Made by a program: the position numbers and the translations under genes
Shown here: piece by piece, positions 8,190 through 17,933 of the stretch
Layout: every line of letters begins with the position of its first letter
Position numbering within the stretch: the first letter of the stretch is position 1
Source: Nitrososphaerales archaeon
GTDB taxonomy: Archaea; Thermoproteota; Nitrososphaeria; Nitrososphaerales; CADDZS01
Reading direction: 5' to 3'
DNA length: 36,044 nt
Assembly (NCBI GenBank): GCA_030038075.1
Contig: JASHPO010000027.1
Coordinates: forward strand, 1-36,044
Notes under the pieces: generated by a model
What the model was told of the DNA's origin: nothing
Database searches by the model: none
The model's input: only the letters and a program-made list of their open reading frames with translations

Positions 8190-8729
8190 ATGCAGGCGCT
8201 GATTGTTACAGACGTTCTGAATGATTTTGTCTACGGCAAGCTGAAATCCGAGAAAGCTTCAAAGATCATCCCTGCAACCAAAAAGCTGATTCTGGAAGCT
8301 AGAAGCACAATAGTTCCTGTCATCTATGCGTGTGACGCTCACCTTCGGAGCGATCCTGAGATTGAGCTCTGGGGAGATCACGCCATGAAGGGCACAGATG
8401 GCGCGAAGGTCATCGACGAGATAAAACCCCAGAAGAGAGACTATGTTCTGGAAAAGCGAACCTACAGTGCATTCCACGAGACCGGTCTAGATCTTCTGCT
8501 AAGACAGATCGAGGTAAAGTCTGTAGTAATCGCCGGTCTTTATACCGACATTTGTGTGAGGCATTCCGCAGCCGATGCGTTTTACAGAGGTTATGAGGTG
8601 TCTATTCCAAAGGACTGCGTCGAATCGTTGTATGAGGAAAATAATGAGGCCCTGAAATACTTGGCGAAAATGTACAGCGCGGCGTTAACTACGAGTGAAG
8701 GAATCATAAAGTCCTGGCGCGAAAAATAA
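8190..8729 (+). CDS. Isochorismatase-family cysteine hydrolase (nicotinamidase-like)
   Basis: This protein of about 179 residues has the isochorismatase/nicotinamidase fold. The catalytic triad is visible as the aspartate in VTDVLNDF near the N-terminus, the lysine in VLEKRTYSAF, and the cysteine in LYTDICVRHSA. The metal-site pattern of nicotinamidases is also present: D-x-H in CDAHLR and a later histidine in WGDHAMKGT. It therefore probably cleaves an amide such as nicotinamide, feeding NAD salvage. Related family members act on ureidoacrylate, N-carbamoylsarcosine or isochorismate, and the neighbouring M20D hydrolase and aminotransferase leave room for a role in amide catabolism. The start at ATG 8190 is supported by a TATA-like element about 28 nt upstream. 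Confidence 0.85.
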   Translation: MQALIVTDVLNDFVYGKLKSEKASKIIPATKKLILEARSTIVPVIYACDAHLRSDPEIELWGDHAMKGTDGAKVIDEIKPQKRDYVLEKRTYSAFHETGLDLLLRQIEVKSVVIAGLYTDICVRHSAADAFYRGYEVSIPKDCVESLYEENNEALKYLAKMYSAALTTSEGIIKSWREK

Positions 8730-8772
8730 AGCGCTGTAATTAGAATCTAGCGGCTTCCAAAGCGATGCGGTT

Positions 8773-9018
8773 CTAGCTCTGACCGTCTTCAACAGCGATC
8801 ATTGTCAGAGTAGAGCGAACGTTGTCAAGTCTTCGCAAACTGTTCGTGATGGTCTCCTTCACTTTCTCCATGGTGTCAGCCTCAACCCTTGCGATGACAT
8901 CGTAAACTCCATAGACGACGTGAACCTCGGTAACATTCGGAATTTTTCTAAGCTGCTTTATCAGCTCTTGCTCGTTTCCAACTTCGGCGTTTATCAGGAC
9001 AAATGCCTTGGCAGTCAT
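8773..9018 (-). CDS. Stand-alone Lrp/AsnC effector-binding (RAM) domain protein
   Basis: This 81-residue protein matches only the C-terminal ligand-binding domain of Lrp/AsnC regulators; the DNA-binding helix-turn-helix is absent. Visible features are the first strand AKAFVLINAE, the turn VYGVYDVIARVEADT and the helix DNVRSTLTMIAVE. Such single-domain proteins are common in archaea and form rings of dimers that bind small effectors, often amino acids. It may sense an amino acid and partner a full-length Lrp encoded elsewhere. An AT-rich element (CTATTAATC on the minus strand) lies about 35 nt before the ATG. It sits beside an amino-acid uptake and breakdown cluster, but no partner regulator is in the window. 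Confidence 0.88.
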   Translation of the reverse strand: MTAKAFVLINAEVGNEQELIKQLRKIPNVTEVHVVYGVYDVIARVEADTMEKVKETITNSLRRLDNVRSTLTMIAVEDGQS

Positions 9019-9122
9019 TTTGAATTCTCGTAGTCTTATGAACTGCTTCGATTAATAGTTATGCCCGCGGACCTGATCGAACAATTTCTGTCTCCGCGAC
9101 CTCAAAAGATAAAGCGTAGAAA

Positions 9123-11135
9123 ATGAAGATGGGAGAGGCTATGACTCTGAAACTCGAGAGCCAGAGGTTCCAGCTCAACGAGACTTACACTCCGAAAGGA
9201 GATCAGCCCAAAGCAATCTCTGAACTCACTGAGGGCGTGCGCAAGGGGCTGAAGCACCAAGTGCTCTTGGGCGCGACCGGAACCGGAAAGACCCTCACGA
9301 TGGCGCACGTTATTCAAAACGTTCAGCGACCTGCTCTCGTACTTTCTCCGAACAAGACGCTCGCCGCGCAGTTGACCAGCGAGTTTAGAGCGTTCTTTCC
9401 AAACAACGCTGTCGAGTATTTTGTCAGTTACTACGATTACTTCCAGCCAGAAGCATACGTTCCCCAGCAGGATCTCTACATCGAAAAAGACACTTCGATA
9501 AACGAGGAACTTCAGACTCTAAGACAGCGCGCGATGCAGGCGCTCGTCTCAAGACGGGACGTCATCGTCGTTGCGAGCGTCAGCTGCATTTACGGATTGG
9601 GGGCGCCTGACGACTTTCGCGAGAACGTCATTGGCATAATACCGAAGCAGACATACGACCGGGAGCAGCTGATCAAGAGGCTTGTTGGAATCAGGTACGA
9701 GCGCAATGACTTTGCTCTTTCCAGAGGAAAGTTCCGAGTGAAGGGAGACACGCTAGAAATCAGCACGGCAAGCGAAAACGTGCTCAAAGTCGAGTTCTTC
9801 GGAGACCAAGTTGAGAGGATAACTGAAGTAGACTCGCTCACTGGGAGGACTATCAGGAAAAGAAACGAGGCAATAATCTATCCCGCGACAGAGTACACCG
9901 TGGTCAGAGACAGTCTCGAGGACACGCTCAAGGAAATCGAAGCTGAGCTCGAGTCTAGATTGGGCGAACTCCGTGCCGCGAACAAACTCGTCGAGGCGCA
10001 GAGACTGGAGCAACGAACCAAGTTTGATCTTGAAATGCTGAGAGAAACAGGCTACTGCACTGGAGTTGAGAACTATTCCAGATACATGACACATAGGAAG
10101 GAGGGCGAAACGCCTTACTGCCTCCTGGATTACTTTCCGAACGATTACGTCACGTTTATCGACGAGAGCCACATCGCTGTGCCGCAGATCCGTGGAATGT
10201 ACGAGGGCGACAGGTCAAGGAAGGAAAATCTGGTCGATTACGGATTCAGGTTGCCGTCCGCCTTCGACAATCGCCCGCTGTATTTCTCGGAGTTTGCGCT
10301 TAAGATGAACCAGGTGATTTACACTTCTGCAACACCAGCACCTTATGAAATGTCGAAAGCGGAAAAAGTTGTTGAGCAGATTATAAGACCCACCGGATTG
10401 GTTGATCCGGAGATAATTATCAGGCCGGCTAAATCGCAAATTGACGATCTGATAGGGGAAATCAGAAAACGCGTAGCGAAGAAAGAGAGAGTTCTCGTAA
10501 CGACGCTGACCAAGAGAATGGCTGAAGATCTCACGGAATACCTAGATGATCTCAAAGTCAAAGTGAGGTATATCCACTCGGAAGTTGAAACACTGAAGCG
10601 GACGGAACTACTGCGAGATCTCAGAATCGGAAAATACGATGTTCTGGTTGGAATAAACCTCCTTCGCGAAGGGCTTGACCTTCCCGAAGTCAGTCTGGTC
10701 GCCATACTGGATGCTGACAAGGAGGGATACCTCCGATCAGATGTTGCGCTGATTCAGACGATTGGTAGGGCGGCGAGAAACTCTGCCGGTCAGGTGATCA
10801 TGTACGCGGATGAGATGACTGGTTCCATGAAGAGGGCGATAGATGAGACGAATAGAAGAAGGGAAATCCAGCTAAAGTTCAACAAGGATAATAATATCAC
10901 GCCTGAGACGGTGAGAAAGGAGATTCGCGCACTTATCTCCGACGCCGAGGAAATTGAAGAGGAGATTTCCCAGTCCAAGGAGAAGATGATTCTCGAATCG
11001 CCGGATTTCCCAAAACTCATCTCCGAGCTTGAGGAGCAGATGAAGATCGCGGCGAACAATTTGGAGTTCGAAACTGCGGCAAGGATAAGAGATAGGATAA
11101 GGTCGCTGCTCAGAGCCCGAAAGGACCCTAAATGA
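9123..11135 (+). CDS. uvrB: Excinuclease ABC subunit UvrB
   Basis: UvrB is the damage-verifying helicase-like subunit of bacterial-type nucleotide excision repair. The 670-residue frame shows Walker A GATGTGKT at residues 50-57, the beta-hairpin region that clamps DNA (YYDYFQPEAYVPQQ), helicase motifs FIDESH and TSATPAPYE, motif VI QTIGRAARN, and a C-terminal UVR motif (FETAARIRDRIRSL) for contact with UvrC. The length is normal for full UvrB. Start choices are ATG 9123 or ATG 9141; the second sits just after a purine-rich GGGAGAGG and gives the more usual short N-terminus. It is followed by a ferritin-like/VIT gene and then uvrA and uvrC on the same strand. The set in archaea is generally regarded as acquired from bacteria. 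Confidence 0.96.
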   Translation: MKMGEAMTLKLESQRFQLNETYTPKGDQPKAISELTEGVRKGLKHQVLLGATGTGKTLTMAHVIQNVQRPALVLSPNKTLAAQLTSEFRAFFPNNAVEYFVSYYDYFQPEAYVPQQDLYIEKDTSINEELQTLRQRAMQALVSRRDVIVVASVSCIYGLGAPDDFRENVIGIIPKQTYDREQLIKRLVGIRYERNDFALSRGKFRVKGDTLEISTASENVLKVEFFGDQVERITEVDSLTGRTIRKRNEAIIYPATEYTVVRDSLEDTLKEIEAELESRLGELRAANKLVEAQRLEQRTKFDLEMLRETGYCTGVENYSRYMTHRKEGETPYCLLDYFPNDYVTFIDESHIAVPQIRGMYEGDRSRKENLVDYGFRLPSAFDNRPLYFSEFALKMNQVIYTSATPAPYEMSKAEKVVEQIIRPTGLVDPEIIIRPAKSQIDDLIGEIRKRVAKKERVLVTTLTKRMAEDLTEYLDDLKVKVRYIHSEVETLKRTELLRDLRIGKYDVLVGINLLREGLDLPEVSLVAILDADKEGYLRSDVALIQTIGRAARNSAGQVIMYADEMTGSMKRAIDETNRRREIQLKFNKDNNITPETVRKEIRALISDAEEIEEEISQSKEKMILESPDFPKLISELEEQMKIAANNLEFETAARIRDRIRSLLRARKDPK

Positions 11136-11199
11136 GTGTCAGCCCTGAAGATCGTGATAAAGCAGATATGTTAGAAAACCGACAAATGTTCTGTTCCTG

Positions 11200-12093
11200 T
11201 TGGCAGTGACTATCTCTCTCACTGAGGTCGCAAAGCAAGGCGCCGCGGACGAGTACACCGATTATATGGTGTACAGGCGCCTAGCAGAGAGCAGGAGAAC
11301 AAAGGATCCAAAACTCGTGGAAATACTCACCGAGCTGTCTAAGGCTGAACGAAGGCACTATGACTTTTGGTCGAAATATGCCGATGAGAAACAACCAATG
11401 CCAAGCCGGCTGACGATCTATATCACTCTGTTTCTGCGGTACCTCTTTGGGATCACTTTTGCAGTAAAGTACCTTGAGAAGCACGAAGATGCCGTCGTGA
11501 AGAGGTACAAATCAGTCAGCCACTTGATACCAGAGGCCGATCGAAGTGAGTTCGACGCGATGGTCTCCGACGAAGTCGAGCACGAAAACGCCTTCTTGGA
11601 GCAGACTCAGGGAAAATACGTCAAATATATTTCATTTATTGTTCTGGGCCTTGCGGATGCCATCGTCGAAATCTCGGGAATCCACGCGGGCTCTCTAGGC
11701 ATTTACAGCTCCACACTAATTACGGGTCTCGCTGGTATCATTGCTGGCGCCGCTGCATCAATAGCAATGGCCTCAGCTGCCTTCGCACAGGCAAAACAGG
11801 GGTTTCAGGGCTCTCCTTCGCTTTCTGCAGCGTTCACGGGAGTCTCGTACTTTGTGAATGCAGTCATTCTGGCAACGCCGTACTTTCTCACCAAGAACAT
11901 GGGACTCGCAATCGGTACATCCATCACTTTGGCAATTTGCATCATTGCGTTCATCAGCTACTACAACTCCATCTTATCGAATGCACGTTTTCTCAGAGAT
12001 TTTCTGGAACTCTCTGGCATCATGCTCGGAGCGAGTGGGGCACTGTTTGTTTTCGGTTTGGTAATACGATCGGTTACGGGAATAACCATCTAG
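11200..12093 (+). CDS. Ferritin-like domain fused to VIT1/CCC1-type metal transporter
   Basis: This 297-residue protein joins two parts. Residues 1-135 form a rubrerythrin-like four-helix domain with candidate di-iron ligands E18, E50 and H53 (KAERRHYDFW), and E125 and H128 (DEVEHENAFLEQ). Residues 140-297 are a VIT1/CCC1-like membrane domain with about five helices and the family motif GLADAIVEISGIHAG near residue 150. Such fusions are thought to move or buffer Fe2+ or Mn2+ across the membrane. It starts with TTG at 11200, about 30 nt after an AT-rich element. The location between uvrB and uvrA is odd; a link between iron control and DNA damage through reactive oxygen is plausible, but co-regulation is only inferred. 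Confidence 0.88.
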   Translation: MAVTISLTEVAKQGAADEYTDYMVYRRLAESRRTKDPKLVEILTELSKAERRHYDFWSKYADEKQPMPSRLTIYITLFLRYLFGITFAVKYLEKHEDAVVKRYKSVSHLIPEADRSEFDAMVSDEVEHENAFLEQTQGKYVKYISFIVLGLADAIVEISGIHAGSLGIYSSTLITGLAGIIAGAAASIAMASAAFAQAKQGFQGSPSLSAAFTGVSYFVNAVILATPYFLTKNMGLAIGTSITLAICIIAFISYYNSILSNARFLRDFLELSGIMLGASGALFVFGLVIRSVTGITI

Positions 12094-12202
12094 CGCCGTT
12101 GCGGGTATGTTCTTCGGGTATTCTATTTCCTGTGACTTCGTTACCCTTTCAACGGAAAAAGTTAAGTTTCAAAATGTGAGTTTGTGACTCTATCTTTCTG
12201 AA

Positions 12203-15178
12203 GTGGCTTTCTTGGAAACCGCTAGCGATGAAGATTATTCTCTGCGAAAATCGAAAGAGACAATAGTGATCCGCGGTGCGCGGCAGCACAACCTAAAAAA
12301 CATCAATCTGGACATACCGAGGGACAAATTTGTCGTGATAACCGGGCTCTCTGGCTCGGGCAAGTCTTCCCTCGCCTTTGACACAATCTATGCGGAAGGT
12401 CAGCGCAGGTACATCGAGTCTCTTTCAGCTTACGCGAGGCAGTTTCTCGGACAGATGGACAAGCCGGACGTGGATTACATCGAAGGGCTCTCGCCGGCGA
12501 TTTCGATAGAGCAGAGGACTGCCGCGAAAAACCCTAGATCGACCGTGGCTACCGTGACGGAGATACACGACTATCTGAGGTTAATGTTTGCAAGAATCGG
12601 AGTCCCGCACTGCCCTAACTGTCACAAAGTCATCGCGAAGCAGACGGTCGAACAGATGGTTGACCAGATATTGAAACTGAAGGAGAATACGAGAATTCAG
12701 GTACTCGCTCCCGTAATCAAGGCGCAAAAAGGCGAGCACAAGGAGATTTTCAAAAACCTGAAGAAACAGGGGTACTCTCGCGTCCGAGTGGACGGCAAAG
12801 TCCGCGAGCTGGACGAAGACGAAATCAAGCTGGAGAAGAACAAGAAGCACACTATCGAGGTTGTCGTTGACCGGCTCGTCGTGAAATCGGGCATTGACAA
12901 AAGGTTGGCTGATTCGATCCAGACCGCTTTGAATCTCTCAAAGGGTCAGATCGTGTTCGATGTGAACGAGGACAAGTCCAAGGAAGTTGTCCTCAGTGAG
13001 GCCATGGCGTGTCCCACTTGCGGCTTTTCACTCGAAGAATTGTCTCCAAGGATGTTCTCTTTCAACAACCCGTTCGGGGCATGCAAGCAGTGCCTTGGGC
13101 TCGGTTATCTCCTGAACATGGACGAAGATCTGGTCATCCCGGACAAGACGGTATCGATCAGAGGCGGCGCCATCGTTACAATGGGAGGCGGCGACAGCTG
13201 GTCTATGCACCATCTTGAATCTATTGGCAGGCGCTACGGATTTCGACTAGATGTGCCGATCAACAAGTTGAGGAAGGAAGAGCTAAGGACTTTGCTCCAC
13301 GGCTCAAACCCTGACAAGCCGCAGACCATTTGGGGCTCGACGCCAAGAGGAAGGTGGTTCCATCATGGAGATTGGTTTCATGGAGAAGAGTGGGAGGGTA
13401 TCCTGCCGCGACTTGAACGAAGGTACAACGAGACTGGTTCGGAATACATGAAGGAGTGGTACATGAGGTTCATGAGTAACCAGCGCTGCCCTTCGTGCAA
13501 CGGAGAGAGATACAAGCCCGAGATTCTTGCGGTGACCGTAAACGAAAAGTCGATCTCCGACGTATCGAGGCTATCGATAAAGCAGGCGCTGAGATTTTTC
13601 TCGAATCTCGATCTCACCGAAAGGGAGAGAGTAATCGCAAAGCAGATTTTGAAGGAGATTAGGGCGAGGCTCACTTTCCTAGTTAATGTGGGACTCGATT
13701 ATCTGAGCTTGGACAGGGCAGCGGCGAGCCTCTCCGGTGGCGAGGCCCAGCGAATACAGCTCGCAACTCAGATCGGATCCAGTCTGGTGGGCGTTCTATA
13801 CATCTTGGACGAGCCCTCGATAGGTTTGCACCAGAGGGACAACAAGAAGCTGATTTCGACGCTGAAAGCTCTGCGGGATATTGGGAACACCGTCCTTGTG
13901 GTCGAGCACGATGAAGAGACTATCCGAGAAGCCGATTTCGTCGTAGATCTTGGGCCTGGTGCGGGGCTTCACGGAGGTCATGTAGTTGCTTTGGGAACGC
14001 CTCGAGAAATCGAGGAAAACCCGGAATCGATTACGGGTCAGTACCTTTCGAGAAAGAGAATTATCGAGATTCCAAAACGAAGGAGAACCCCGACTTCGCG
14101 CGTCCTCTCAGTTCGCGGAGCCCGAGAAAACAACCTGAAAAATATTACGGTTGACTTTCCTCTCGGAATATTCACTTGCGTAACCGGAGTCTCCGGTTCA
14201 GGCAAGAGCTCTCTTGTGAATGATATTCTATACAGATCGCTTGCTCAAAAGCTGTTCGAATCGAGGGAAAAGCCGGGACTGCATGATAAGATACTAGGAA
14301 TAGAAAACATCGACAAGGCAATAATCATTGACCAGTCTCCCATCGGTAGAACTCCCCGGTCGAATCCGGCGACTTACGTGGGAGTCTTCACAGACATCAG
14401 AGACCTCTTCGCGAAACTTCAGGACTCTCTGGCGAGGGGGTACAAGCCAGGAAGGTTCAGCTTTAACGTCAAGGGAGGACGTTGCGAGGCCTGCGAGGGC
14501 GACGGCATCATCCGGCTGGAGATGCATTTTCTCCCAGACGTCTATGTTCCCTGCGAGGTCTGCAAGGGGAAGAGGTACAGCAGGGAGACACTCGAAATCA
14601 AATACAAGGGAAAGAATATTTCCGAAGTTTTGGAAATGACTGTCGAAGAGGCACTCTCCTTTTTTGAAAACATTCCTAGGATCAGAAGGAAGCTTGAGAC
14701 CCTCAACGATGTGGGTCTCGGGTACGTTGAGTTAGGTCAGGCAGCTACGACGCTCTCGGGCGGCGAAGCGCAGAGGGTGAAGCTAGGCGCAGAACTGTCA
14801 AAGAAAGCTACCGGAAAGACTCTGTACATGCTTGATGAGCCCACAACTGGACTTCACTTCGAGGATATCAAAAAACTGCTCTCGGTTCTTCAGAGGCTCA
14901 CCGATGCTGGCAACAGCGTGGTTGTTATAGAGCACAATCTGGACGTCATAAAGACCGCAGATTGGATAGTCGATCTCGGACCGGAAGGAGGAGACGAGGG
15001 CGGTCGGCTGATCGCTCAGGGCACCCCTGAGGAGATATCTATGGTGGAGGAGTCTTATACGGGGCAGTTTCTCAAGCACATTTTAGGAACCGAATCCAGC
15101 CCTACCAGAGAAGGCAAAATGGAGAAAGAGATTGCCGAACATATCATCGCAAGAAGTAGTTTCGACACCTCAAAGTGA
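12203..15178 (+). CDS. uvrA: Excinuclease ABC subunit UvrA
   Basis: UvrA is the damage-recognition ATPase of nucleotide excision repair. The 991-residue protein contains both ABC modules: Walker [10 protein letters not shown] near residue 50 and GVSGSGKSS near residue 662, and signature motifs LSGGEAQRI and [11 protein letters not shown]. Zinc modules are visible as HCPNCHK paired with CPTCGFS, and as CEACEGDG paired with CEVCKGKRY. It runs about 40-50 residues longer than typical bacterial UvrA, mostly in a C-terminal tail. It starts with GTG at 12203, 109 nt after the VIT gene and about 33 nt after an AT-rich element, so it may have its own promoter. Its 3' end overlaps the start of uvrC. 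Confidence 0.97.
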   Translation: MAFLETASDEDYSLRKSKETIVIRGARQHNLKNINLDIPRDKFVVITGLSGSGKSSLAFDTIYAEGQRRYIESLSAYARQFLGQMDKPDVDYIEGLSPAISIEQRTAAKNPRSTVATVTEIHDYLRLMFARIGVPHCPNCHKVIAKQTVEQMVDQILKLKENTRIQVLAPVIKAQKGEHKEIFKNLKKQGYSRVRVDGKVRELDEDEIKLEKNKKHTIEVVVDRLVVKSGIDKRLADSIQTALNLSKGQIVFDVNEDKSKEVVLSEAMACPTCGFSLEELSPRMFSFNNPFGACKQCLGLGYLLNMDEDLVIPDKTVSIRGGAIVTMGGGDSWSMHHLESIGRRYGFRLDVPINKLRKEELRTLLHGSNPDKPQTIWGSTPRGRWFHHGDWFHGEEWEGILPRLERRYNETGSEYMKEWYMRFMSNQRCPSCNGERYKPEILAVTVNEKSISDVSRLSIKQALRFFSNLDLTERERVIAKQILKEIRARLTFLVNVGLDYLSLDRAAASLSGGEAQRIQLATQIGSSLVGVLYILDEPSIGLHQRDNKKLISTLKALRDIGNTVLVVEHDEETIREADFVVDLGPGAGLHGGHVVALGTPREIEENPESITGQYLSRKRIIEIPKRRRTPTSRVLSVRGARENNLKNITVDFPLGIFTCVTGVSGSGKSSLVNDILYRSLAQKLFESREKPGLHDKILGIENIDKAIIIDQSPIGRTPRSNPATYVGVFTDIRDLFAKLQDSLARGYKPGRFSFNVKGGRCEACEGDGIIRLEMHFLPDVYVPCEVCKGKRYSRETLEIKYKGKNISEVLEMTVEEALSFFENIPRIRRKLETLNDVGLGYVELGQAATTLSGGEAQRVKLGAELSKKATGKTLYMLDEPTTGLHFEDIKKLLSVLQRLTDAGNSVVVIEHNLDVIKTADWIVDLGPEGGDEGGRLIAQGTPEEISMVEESYTGQFLKHILGTESSPTREGKMEKEIAEHIIARSSFDTSK

Positions 15179-17006
15179 TTTTGACAAACTGCCCGAAAAG
15201 CCGGGCGTATACATTCTAAAGAATTCAAAAGGCGTACCAGTCTACGTAGGAAAAGCGTCGAGCATCAAAGGAAGGGTTCTAGCTCATCTCCGGCCGCGGG
15301 TCGACGATCCCGTGGGGCAGGTTTTGAAGGAACAGATCTACGCGACGGACTATATCTTCACTCATTCTCCTCTCGAAGCGTTGATACTGGAAAATGTGCT
15401 GATAAAGAGGCACAAGCCGAGGTACAACATTCGGCTCAAAGACGACAAGAGCTACCCCTTCATCAAGGTCTCCAACGAGCCTGTACCGCGAGTCCTCGTC
15501 ACGCGAAGACTTGACGACGACGGCTCGAAATACTTTGGTCCATACGGTAATGCGCGGGCTGCAAGAAGGACTGTCAAGTACCTTAGAAAGATCTTTCCGA
15601 TAAGAGGATGCTCGCTCCCGCTCGACTGGAAAAAAGAGTTCAGATCTTGCATAGACCGCAACATCGGGCTGTGCAAGGCGCCGTGCGTCTTTGCCGTTTC
15701 GAGGAAAGAATACGAACAGGATGTAAACAAATTCAAGCTTTTCCTCGACGGAAAGCTAGTGCAGCTGTCCAAAATGATGTACGACGAGATGTGGAAGGCG
15801 TCCGAGGAGCAAGATTACGAACGGGCTTCAAAAATACGGAACGACATACGATCTCTCGAAGCAACCGCACTGAAGCAGCGGATTGCCTTCCCGAGTCAGA
15901 CGCGAGACAAGGATATTGTCACTATCGCGAGAGAAGATGACGTGGCAGCTGCGATAGTCTTCCAGGTCCGTGGGGGAAACGTTGTGGGAAGGGAAAAATT
16001 CATTCTCGACGGAGTGAACGCAAAATCTGACGAAGGTGAGATACTTTCCGCTTTCATAAAACTGCACTACGCTCCGGGCGAGACGGCATTTGTACAAATG
16101 CCTCAGGAAATTGTGATACACGTAGATTTTCCCGACATCGAAGAAGTGCAGCTGTTGCTCCGTGGCTCTCGAGGCGACCTAGGCAGTGGACAGCTCGTTC
16201 TTTACTCGACCAGCGATGAGAATTCGCGTCTAATGAAACTCGCGCGCGACAACGCCGCGCTCGTCCTGAAGGAAGAGGAATCAAAAGATGATGTCCGAAA
16301 GAGGGAGAGGTTGCGCTCGCTAAAGGATCTGAAGGAGGTGCTCGATCTTGGAAAACTACCGAAGAGAATCGAGTGTTTTGATATTTCGAACATACGCGGG
16401 AATGAAGCTGTCGGGGCGATGACCGTATTTTCTGATGGCTTCCCCGAAAAGAGCCAGTATCGAAAGTTCAAAATAAAGACAGTCGGGCGAATCGACGATT
16501 ATTCGATGATGGCTGAAATGATCAGTAGGAGATTCCATCACATTGAACCTAGAGAGAAAAAACAATGGGCGAAATCTCCTCCAGACCTTGTCGTAATAGA
16601 CGGTGGCCGGGGCCACCTCAACGCCGTCTTGGACCAGATGCACAAAGACGGAATTTTTGGAATTCCCACAATAGCTCTGGCCAAAAAAGAGGAACTAGTT
16701 TTCAGACAAGATAGAGTAGTCCCGCTCAAATTATCGAAGGATTCTGAAGCGCTTCATGTGTTGCAGCACATCCGCGACGAGGCTCATAGATTTGGAATCA
16801 CTTATCACAAGAAGCTTCGTTCAAGGAAAATAACAAGATCAGTGCTGGACGAAATTAAAGGAGTCGGGGAAAAGAGGAAGAGGAACCTACTCGCGCATTT
16901 TGGAACGGTGGAAGCGATTCGACGCTCCAGCGCCGAAGAGATCGCTCAAGTTGCGATGATCAGCGAACGACTTGCGAATTCCATAGTAAGCTCGCTAAAT
17001 AACTAG
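15132..17006 (+). CDS. uvrC: Excinuclease ABC subunit UvrC
   Basis: UvrC makes the two DNA cuts in nucleotide excision repair. The 624-residue protein has the GIY-YIG nuclease domain (PGVYIL at 24-29, VYVGK at 37-41, R48), a short cysteine cluster ([14 protein letters not shown]), a UVR motif ([12 protein letters not shown]), an RNase H-like nuclease domain ([25 protein letters not shown]), and a C-terminal helix-hairpin-helix pair ([17 protein letters not shown]). The only usable start before the GIY-YIG domain is TTG at 15132, which makes the gene overlap uvrA by 47 nt in a different frame. The overlap suggests translational coupling and a shared transcript. All catalytic regions appear intact. 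Confidence 0.96.
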   Translation: MPNISSQEVVSTPQSDFDKLPEKPGVYILKNSKGVPVYVGKASSIKGRVLAHLRPRVDDPVGQVLKEQIYATDYIFTHSPLEALILENVLIKRHKPRYNIRLKDDKSYPFIKVSNEPVPRVLVTRRLDDDGSKYFGPYGNARAARRTVKYLRKIFPIRGCSLPLDWKKEFRSCIDRNIGLCKAPCVFAVSRKEYEQDVNKFKLFLDGKLVQLSKMMYDEMWKASEEQDYERASKIRNDIRSLEATALKQRIAFPSQTRDKDIVTIAREDDVAAAIVFQVRGGNVVGREKFILDGVNAKSDEGEILSAFIKLHYAPGETAFVQMPQEIVIHVDFPDIEEVQLLLRGSRGDLGSGQLVLYSTSDENSRLMKLARDNAALVLKEEESKDDVRKRERLRSLKDLKEVLDLGKLPKRIECFDISNIRGNEAVGAMTVFSDGFPEKSQYRKFKIKTVGRIDDYSMMAEMISRRFHHIEPREKKQWAKSPPDLVVIDGGRGHLNAVLDQMHKDGIFGIPTIALAKKEELVFRQDRVVPLKLSKDSEALHVLQHIRDEAHRFGITYHKKLRSRKITRSVLDEIKGVGEKRKRNLLAHFGTVEAIRRSSAEEIAQVAMISERLANSIVSSLNN

Positions 17007-17025
17007 GTATTCTGGATTGCTTTCC

Positions 17026-17389
17026 TTGTCTGAGAGTTCTACTCAGGTGCGACCGGGGCCAAGAATCGAGTCGCTATCAGACATGATATTCGGCCTTGCT
17101 CTTTCCGTCGGAGCAATCACGCTTGTTGGTAGTCCACCGCAGACACCGGTTCAGCTTTTCACCATGTCGAGACTTTCGGGTTTAGTTTTCTCATAGTGAT
17201 CCAAGTTTGGATGAGGTATACCCGTATCATGTCAGTACTTCCCCTGGAGACAGGCAGAACAATTTTTTGAACGTCGTCTTACTATTCACCGTTTCCGTTG
17301 AGCCGTTTCTTTTTCACGTCCTCGTAAGTCCCACCGTTGCGAGTACATTCTCTGGATTATCCGCTGATTTCAATTTCAGCGAGACGTAG
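17026..17389 (+). pseudogene. Decayed TMEM175/DUF1211-type potassium channel gene
   Basis: Three consecutive reading frames give pieces of one membrane protein. The first piece (from TTG 17026) contains RIESLSDMIFGLALS, matching the family's RxxxFSD signature. After a frame change near 17160-17176 comes FGFSFLIVIQVWMRYTRIM followed by SVLPLETG. A second frame change in a run of six T bases near 17263 leads to NVVLLFTVSVEPFLF and then a stop at 17387-17389. Prokaryotic TMEM175 proteins are tetrameric K+ channels of about 200 residues; here at least two frameshifts and an apparently missing C-terminal part should abolish function. The homopolymer position means an assembly error could account for one of the shifts. 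It fills most of the gap between uvrC and the next minus-strand gene. Confidence 0.7.
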
Positions 17390-17404
17390 GCTCCAAAAGC
17401 GGAG

Positions 17405-17728
17405 TTAGCTTGCCAGAAAATTCTTTCTTGCCTCTTCCAAGGCTCTTTCAAATGTCGCGTCAGAAGCTGACAGCCTCAAATTGAAAGCAGATATCATCTC
17501 TCTCACGATTAGTCTTTCAATCACGACAGAACCAGATTCACCCAAAAATTGTCTCAGATATTTGATGAAGTCGAGCGGCCTTGGGGCAAATTCTTCTCTC
17601 GGCAAGTGATATTTCTTCTCAATCTGATAAAGTATCGAGGAAGCAGCGCTGTCTCCCAGCGCTGCCAAGGCTTTCTGGATGCATTCAAAAACGATGCCGT
17701 TTAGGCCTTTATCTTCAGGAATTCGCAA
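17405..17728 (-). CDS. Small conserved archaeal-type protein divergent from cdvB
   Basis: This 107-residue soluble protein starts at a TTG (17728) about 34 nt after an AT-rich element on the minus strand. It looks mostly helical, with an N-terminal helix (VFECIQKALAAL), the stretch SSILYQIEKKYHL, and a longer helix (VVIERLIVREMIS). It resembles small conserved proteins seen in Nitrososphaerota genomes, but I know of no function for them. It shares an intergenic promoter region with cdvB, on the opposite strand, so co-regulation with cell division is possible but unproven. No metal-binding, DNA-binding or catalytic motif was recognised. Confidence 0.65.
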   Translation of the reverse strand: MRIPEDKGLNGIVFECIQKALAALGDSAASSILYQIEKKYHLPREEFAPRPLDFIKYLRQFLGESGSVVIERLIVREMISAFNLRLSASDATFERALEEARKNFLAS

Positions 17729-17933
17729 TAAGTAGACATTGAGTATGGCTAAAACAGCGGTAAATAACAGATTTGGAAACAGCTTCTATTCGGCAGAAGA
17801 GCAAAAAATTACCTCAACACACGTGCCATTTATTCATCTGAGGTCTTCGGTCAACAAATTTTTGCAGTTTCGGTTAACTGTTGTTTACCCTTTGGCTTAT
17901 CGTTTTTGCACCGACTCTCGTTCCGTTGTAAAT

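Noticed and set aside
17207-17389. Stand-alone 60-residue protein
   Set aside because: Its hydrophobic part is the last recognisable piece of the TMEM175-type relic, and preceding family segments lie in other frames just upstream.
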